The notes under the pieces: generated by a model
Seen by the model: only the letters and a program-made list of their open reading frames with translations
Database searches by the model: none
Told to the model about the DNA's origin: nothing
Made by a program: the position numbers and the translations under genes
Assembly (NCBI GenBank): GCA_034522175.1
Contig: JAXHLQ010000001.1
Coordinates: 2,108,001 to 2,172,000 of the forward strand
From: JAIPDZ01 sp034522175
GTDB taxonomy: Bacteria; Desulfobacterota; DSM-4660; Desulfatiglandales; Desulfatiglandaceae
Length of the DNA stretch: 64,000 bases
Direction of reading: 5' to 3'
In this document: in pieces, positions 60,609 to 64,000 of the stretch
How positions within the stretch are numbered: the first letter of the stretch is position 1
How the letters are laid out: the number at the start of each line of letters is the position of its first letter

Positions 60609-62057
60609 ATGATGACACCGCAGCAATACGAACAAAGCCTCCGGGAACTCCATCTCGAGGTCTACATGTTCGGGAAACGCCTATCTAATGTGGTGGACGA
60701 TCCCATTATTCGGCCTTCCATGAACGCCGTGGCCGCGACATACGAACTGGCTCAACGTCCGGAATTCCAGGACATCATGCTGGCCACCTCTCACCTTTCG
60801 GGCCGGAAGATCAATCGCTTTACCCACATTCACCAGAGCACGGAAGACCTGGTGAAGAAGAGCAAGATGGGAAGACTCCTGGGCCGGTATACCGGCTGCT
60901 GCTTTCAGCGGTGCGTGGGCATGGACAGCCTCAATGCCCTGTCCATCGTCACCTTCAATCTGGACGCCCAATATAACACCCATTATCACCAGCGGTTCCT
61001 GGACTACCTCGCCTACGTCCAGGACCGGGATCTGACCTGTGACGGGGCCATGACCGATCCTAAAGGGGACCGGCGGTTGCCTCCCCATGCGCAACCGGAT
61101 CCCGATCACTATCTGCACGTGGTGGAGGAAACCCCCGAAGGGATCGTGGTGAGGGGGGCGAAGGCCCACCAGACCGGCGCCGTCAATTCACACGAGATCA
61201 TCGTCATGCCCACCATTTCCATGAAAGCCGAAGACCGGGATTACGCGGTGTCCTTTGCCCTCCCGAGCGACGCGGATGGCATTGTCTACATCATGGGGCG
61301 GCAATCCTGCGACACGCGAAAATCGGAAGGTGGTCATATGGATCAGGGAAACCTCCTGTACGGCGGCCACGAGGCCCTCGTGGTTTTCAATGATGTCTTT
61401 GTGCCCTGGGACCGGGTCTTCATGTACAGGGAATATGATTTCGTCGGGCAGCTTGTGGAACGCTTCGCCGCCTACCACCGGCAGAGTTACGCCTGTAAGG
61501 TGGGCGTGGGCGATGTGCTCATCGGCGCGGCCCAGACCGTTGCCGAGTACAACGGCGCACAAAAGGCCTCCCACATAAAGGACAAGATCATTGAAATGAA
61601 CCACCTCAACGAAACCCTTTTCTGCGGGTGCATCGCCTGCGCGTCCGAAGGCCATCGAGAGCCGTCCGGGACCTTTGCCGTCAACACATTGCTGGCCAAC
61701 GTGCACAAACATAATGTGACCCGATTTCCCTATGAACTCTCGAGGCTTGCACAGGATATCGCCGGCGGGCTCATGGTCACCATGCCGTCTGAGCGGGACC
61801 TCGAATCCTCTGAAACCGGCAAATGGGTGAAAAAGTATTTTAAGGCGGATGCCGATGTTCCCACTGAACATCGCCTCCGCATGCTTCGATTGATCGAAAA
61901 CCTCTGCCTCGGTACGGCGGCGGTGGGGTATCTCACGGAATCCATGCACGGTGCCGGATCCCCTCAGGCTCAGCGAATCATGATCTCGAGGCTGGTGAAC
62001 CTGAAGGAGAAACAAAAGGCGGCCAAACGGCTTTGCGGCATTGAAGTCGAAGCATAG
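60609..62057 (+). CDS. abfD: 4-hydroxybutyryl-CoA dehydratase/vinylacetyl-CoA isomerase-like flavoenzyme
   Basis: 482 residues, close to AbfD. The first cluster ligands are seen in GRYTGCCFQRCVGMDSLNAL (Cys98, Cys102), then FVPWDRVFMYREYDF and the third/fourth ligand region AAYHRQSYACKVGVGDVLIG (His290, Cys296), plus RLAQDIAGGLMVTMPSERDL. AbfD dehydrates 4-hydroxybutyryl-CoA to crotonyl-CoA with a [4Fe-4S] cluster and FAD; homologues also act on aromatic hydroxy-acids. His-Cys spacing is one shorter than I recall for AbfD. Co-transcribed with the small selenoprotein that follows. Confidence 0.8.
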   Translation: MMTPQQYEQSLRELHLEVYMFGKRLSNVVDDPIIRPSMNAVAATYELAQRPEFQDIMLATSHLSGRKINRFTHIHQSTEDLVKKSKMGRLLGRYTGCCFQRCVGMDSLNALSIVTFNLDAQYNTHYHQRFLDYLAYVQDRDLTCDGAMTDPKGDRRLPPHAQPDPDHYLHVVEETPEGIVVRGAKAHQTGAVNSHEIIVMPTISMKAEDRDYAVSFALPSDADGIVYIMGRQSCDTRKSEGGHMDQGNLLYGGHEALVVFNDVFVPWDRVFMYREYDFVGQLVERFAAYHRQSYACKVGVGDVLIGAAQTVAEYNGAQKASHIKDKIIEMNHLNETLFCGCIACASEGHREPSGTFAVNTLLANVHKHNVTRFPYELSRLAQDIAGGLMVTMPSERDLESSETGKWVKKYFKADADVPTEHRLRMLRLIENLCLGTAAVGYLTESMHGAGSPQAQRIMISRLVNLKEKQKAAKRLCGIEVEA

Positions 62058-62077
62058 CGGCCGAAGACCGGCAGACA

Positions 62078-62350
62078 GTGGCACCATTAAGGATCGGCAT
62101 CAAGTATTGCGGCGGATGAAATCCCAATTACGACCGGGTGGCCCTGGTCTCGGCACTTGAAAAGGAACTTTCTAAAACGGCCGTATGGCTCAACGGGGAG
62201 GAGAAGGATCCGGATTTGATCATTGCGGTCCAGGGATGCCCCACCGCATGCACGGATGTCTCCATGTGTGATGAGAAAAAAATTTTATCCATCACAGGTG
62301 AGGGGGATATATCTGCGCTGATTGCAAAAATCAGCCGGCGGGATCGTTGA
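62078..62350 (+). CDS. candidate selenoprotein, UGA in a CGG-U-NP motif, 90 aa
   Basis: From a GTG at 62078 the frame reads MAPLRIGIKYCGG, then an in-frame TGA (62117-62119), then NPNYDRVALVSALEKELSKT and IIAVQGCPTACTD with CDEKKILSI, ending normally at 62350. A redox-type CxxU with the UGA as residue 14 and a downstream hairpin suggests selenocysteine; cysteine forms read CGGCNP. Without readthrough only a fragment from 62138 would exist. It follows the dehydratase by 20 bases. Function unknown; possibly electron or selenium handling. Confidence 0.7.
62132..62149 (+). promoter_or_regulatory. candidate SECIS hairpin
   Basis: GACCGGG-TGG-CCC-T-GGTC folds into a seven-base-pair stem with one bulged U and a small loop containing G-U/G, starting 13 bases after the UGA. 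This is a position and shape expected of a bacterial SECIS read by SelB. Confidence 0.5.
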
Positions 62351-62388
62351 TTGTTTTCGATGAAAACACGGACAGGAGCGGCTAAGAA

Positions 62389-62928
62389 ATGACCGTCACC
62401 TTAAACCACCGAAAAATACTAACCCGCGGGCGGGTATTCGATCTCGTCCGGGACGATATCACGCTGTCCAACGGTGAGCGCACGGCCATGGAGGTGGTCC
62501 GTCACCCGGGGGCCGCGGGCATCGTGGCCATGCCGGATCCGCAACACGTGCTGCTGGTCCATCAATACCGCTATCCTCTCGACACGCATATCTGGGAAAT
62601 CCCTGCCGGCACCCTGAACAAAGACGAGGCCCCCCTGTCGTGTGCCCGGCGTGAACTGGAAGAGGAGACCGGATTCAGGGGCGGCAGGTGGCATGCCATC
62701 GGTGATATCACCCCGGTGCCCGGCTATTCGGACGAACGAATTCACCTGTTCCTCGCCACGGACCTGAGCGCCGGTCAGCAGCATCTCGATGCGGATGAAA
62801 TGCTTTCTGTTCGCTCCGTGGAGTGGGCTCAAATGCTTGAAATGATTGAGAAAGGTGAAGTTAAAGACGCCAAGAGTATCTCAGCCGTATACCTGGCCGA
62901 ACGATACCTTTCCCGTATAAAGGATTGA
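62389..62928 (+). CDS. Nudix hydrolase, ADP-ribose pyrophosphatase-like
   Basis: 179 residues. N-terminal LTRGRVFDLVRDDITLSNGE and EVVRHPGAAGIVAMPD; Nudix box GTLNKDEAPLSCARRELEEE plus TGF (metal-binding Glu residues present), then ITPVPGYSDERIHLFLATDL. Fits ADP-ribose/GDP-mannose-type pyrophosphatases. Intact; same strand as the preceding genes, separated by 38 bases. Confidence 0.92.
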   Translation: MTVTLNHRKILTRGRVFDLVRDDITLSNGERTAMEVVRHPGAAGIVAMPDPQHVLLVHQYRYPLDTHIWEIPAGTLNKDEAPLSCARRELEEETGFRGGRWHAIGDITPVPGYSDERIHLFLATDLSAGQQHLDADEMLSVRSVEWAQMLEMIEKGEVKDAKSISAVYLAERYLSRIKD

Positions 62929-62939
62929 AAAACCCGGCC

Positions 62940-63568
62940 TTACCCCTTCTCAAGGATCAGCACGTCCACCCTCCCCTTAAGGGCGTCTTTAAACGTCTCG
63001 GCATCCGATTCATCCCCCACAATGGCCCCGTAGTGCATGGGAATGGCCAGCTTCGGCTGAATAGCCAGGGCCGCCTTCACCGCCTCATCGGCGGTCATCA
63101 CATAGGTCCCTGAGACCGGTAAGAGCGCAATATCCACCTCAATGTCTTTCATCTCGGGAATAAAGTCCGTATCCCCGGCATGATAGATGCTGACGCCGTC
63201 GATCTCAACGATGAACCCAAGCCACCCGTTGTTCCGGGATGAAAGTCTTTATGGGTGTTGTAGGATGCCACGGCACGGATGTGAACACCGTCCACCTCAA
63301 GGGCATCCCCGGGCTTCATCACCCGAATGTCGCCGCTCAATTTGTCCTCGGACTGTGGCTCCGTGACAATGACCGTATCCGGACCCTGTATTTTGGTCAC
63401 ATCCTCGGGAGAGCAGTGGTCAAAGTGTTCATGGGAGATGCAGATAATATCGGCCGTGGGTCCCCCCTCAATCTGATAGGGGTCGAAATAGATCTTCTTG
63501 CTTGCATCAATCAAGAACCCGTCATGTCCCAGCCAGGTGATTTTCTCCTGCGCGAACGATTGGTCCAT
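62940..63568 (-). CDS. UlaG/MBL-fold metal-dependent hydrolase (one frameshift)
   Basis: Start at 63568 (MDQSFAQEKITWLGHDGF). Metal site ICISHEHFDHCSPEDV and RAVASYNTHKDFHP are read in one frame. One base missing at 63236-63238 then gives NNGWLGFIVEIDGVSIYHAG plus DTDFIPEM, continuing to DIALLPVSGTYVMTADEA, AIPMHYGAIVGDESDAETF and a stop at 62940. About 210 residues, normal for the family. Acts as a broad MBL hydrolase; substrate unknown. Confidence 0.85.
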
Positions 63569-63607
63569 TTTTTCTCGCCTCCTTCCCACGATGCGGGGAA
63601 ACAAGAG

Positions 63608-63796
63608 CTAATTCGGCTCCAGAATAATCCGATGATCCACCAGCGAAAATCGCTTGACCCGTGCCCGAACCGTCTTCTCCTCCCCAAAAATATTCACCAT
63701 CTTCACTTCGTCATCCCGGCTTTCCAAGGCATCCACGCCCTCGAAAAGGAGTTCCTCCTTGCCGTCTTTTAAGATATATGCGGTCGATTCACACAT
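63608..63796 (-). CDS. CooT-family small nickel-binding-type protein
   Basis: 62 residues starting MCESTAYILKDGKEELLFEG, the CooT pattern with Cys2 as the metal ligand, followed by MVNIFGEEKTVRARVKRFSL. CooT binds nickel and aids CO dehydrogenase maturation; here it is one of several short family members of uncertain partner. Overlaps the DUF3842 gene by eight bases. Confidence 0.75.
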   Translation of the reverse strand: MCESTAYILKDGKEELLFEGVDALESRDDEVKMVNIFGEEKTVRARVKRFSLVDHRIILEPN

Positions 63797-64000
63797 GTCC
63801 CACCATCTCCTTTAACGTCTCGACGACCTGCTGGACCAGATGGGGTAAGGGCTCGCCCGACACTCCCACGAGGGTAACGTTTTCCTGGGTCAGTGGAATG
63901 AGGATCTTTCGGGCCGCACTGGAACTGACCGCCGACGCCACCGTAGATGTCACCTCACCCATCATGGCATCCGCCATGAGAATGGCAAGCGGTCCGATAA
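63789..64000 (-). CDS. DUF3842 protein, C-terminal part (runs off window)
   Basis: Visible part: IGPLAILMADAMMGEVTST, SSAARKILIPLTQENVTLVG, VSGEPLPHLVQQVVETLKEM. It resembles the C-terminus of DUF3842, commonly encoded next to CooT. The N-terminus lies beyond the window. Confidence 0.65.
   Translation of the reverse strand, partial: IGPLAILMADAMMGEVTSTVASAVSSSAARKILIPLTQENVTLVGVSGEPLPHLVQQVVETLKEMVGHV

Noticed and set aside
61188..62087. 299-codon minus-strand ORF opposite the AbfD-like gene
   Set aside because: Antisense shadow; sense strand has the cluster ligands and family motifs.
1..64000. rRNA or tRNA genes
   Set aside because: No segment with recognisable rRNA conserved cores or tRNA T-loop/anticodon layout was found by eye; a covariance-model search would be decisive.

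Overview
The window looks like a draft-quality chromosome segment from an anaerobic, probably sulfate-reducing or fermentative member of the Desulfobacterota (Deltaproteobacteria-like). The basis is gene content: hgcAB mercury-methylation genes, an anaerobic sulfatase maturase, a BKACE/DUF849 enzyme, an oxygen-sensitive 4-hydroxybutyryl-CoA dehydratase-like enzyme, a YqeB-type selenium-dependent molybdenum hydroxylase accessory gene, a likely UGA-encoded selenoprotein, a CooT-like protein and several Fe-S proteins. No rRNA, tRNA or CRISPR array was seen.

Layout. 1-7.6 kb is ordinary chromosome: a DEAH helicase N-terminus, NYN/LOTUS, DUF3795, VanZ-like, BKACE, a pyruvate-kinase C-terminal-like protein and an SLC13 permease. 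7.7-44.4 kb is a long accessory region. It carries AbrB-PIN, RHH-PIN, a nucleotidyltransferase pair, two Phd-PIN pairs, a NadS-type antitoxin, two near-identical VapBC pairs and a zeta-like kinase, plus decayed genes, two RAYT-transposase remnants and several families of dispersed repeats. An Mrr-type nuclease (12 kb) and a tightly packed six-gene defence operon (21.9-31.2 kb: cytosine methyltransferase, Vsr, GHKL ATPase, Z1 helicase-like ATPase, DUF4420 PD-(D/E)XK protein, AIPR) sit inside it. Between 35.9 and 43.6 kb are metabolic genes: M28 peptidase, alkylsulfatase-like MBL, DUF1848 radical SAM, a broken sulfatase with its maturase, and a squalene-cyclase-like repeat protein.

44.4-47.4 kb holds a 5'-truncated ArsR-type regulator followed by hgcA and hgcB, then a convergent Fe-S protein. 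47.8-52.7 kb holds a nitroreductase and a ZraPSR-like envelope-stress module with a good sigma-54 promoter. 52.8-64 kb holds a SagB-type oxidoreductase, then a PadR-DUF364-ModABC-molybdopterin-YqeB cluster for molybdenum/tungsten uptake and selenium-molybdenum enzyme maturation. After that come the 4-hydroxybutyryl-CoA dehydratase homologue, the candidate selenoprotein, a Nudix hydrolase, an UlaG-like hydrolase, a CooT-like protein and a DUF3842 fragment.

Caveat: at least eleven otherwise well-conserved genes are split by single-base indels in short homopolymers. This suggests residual sequencing error, so I annotate the joined genes and say where the frame breaks. A separate set of genes (radical SAM, histone deacetylase-like, alpha/beta hydrolase, RAYT copies, arsR) shows larger deletions that look real.
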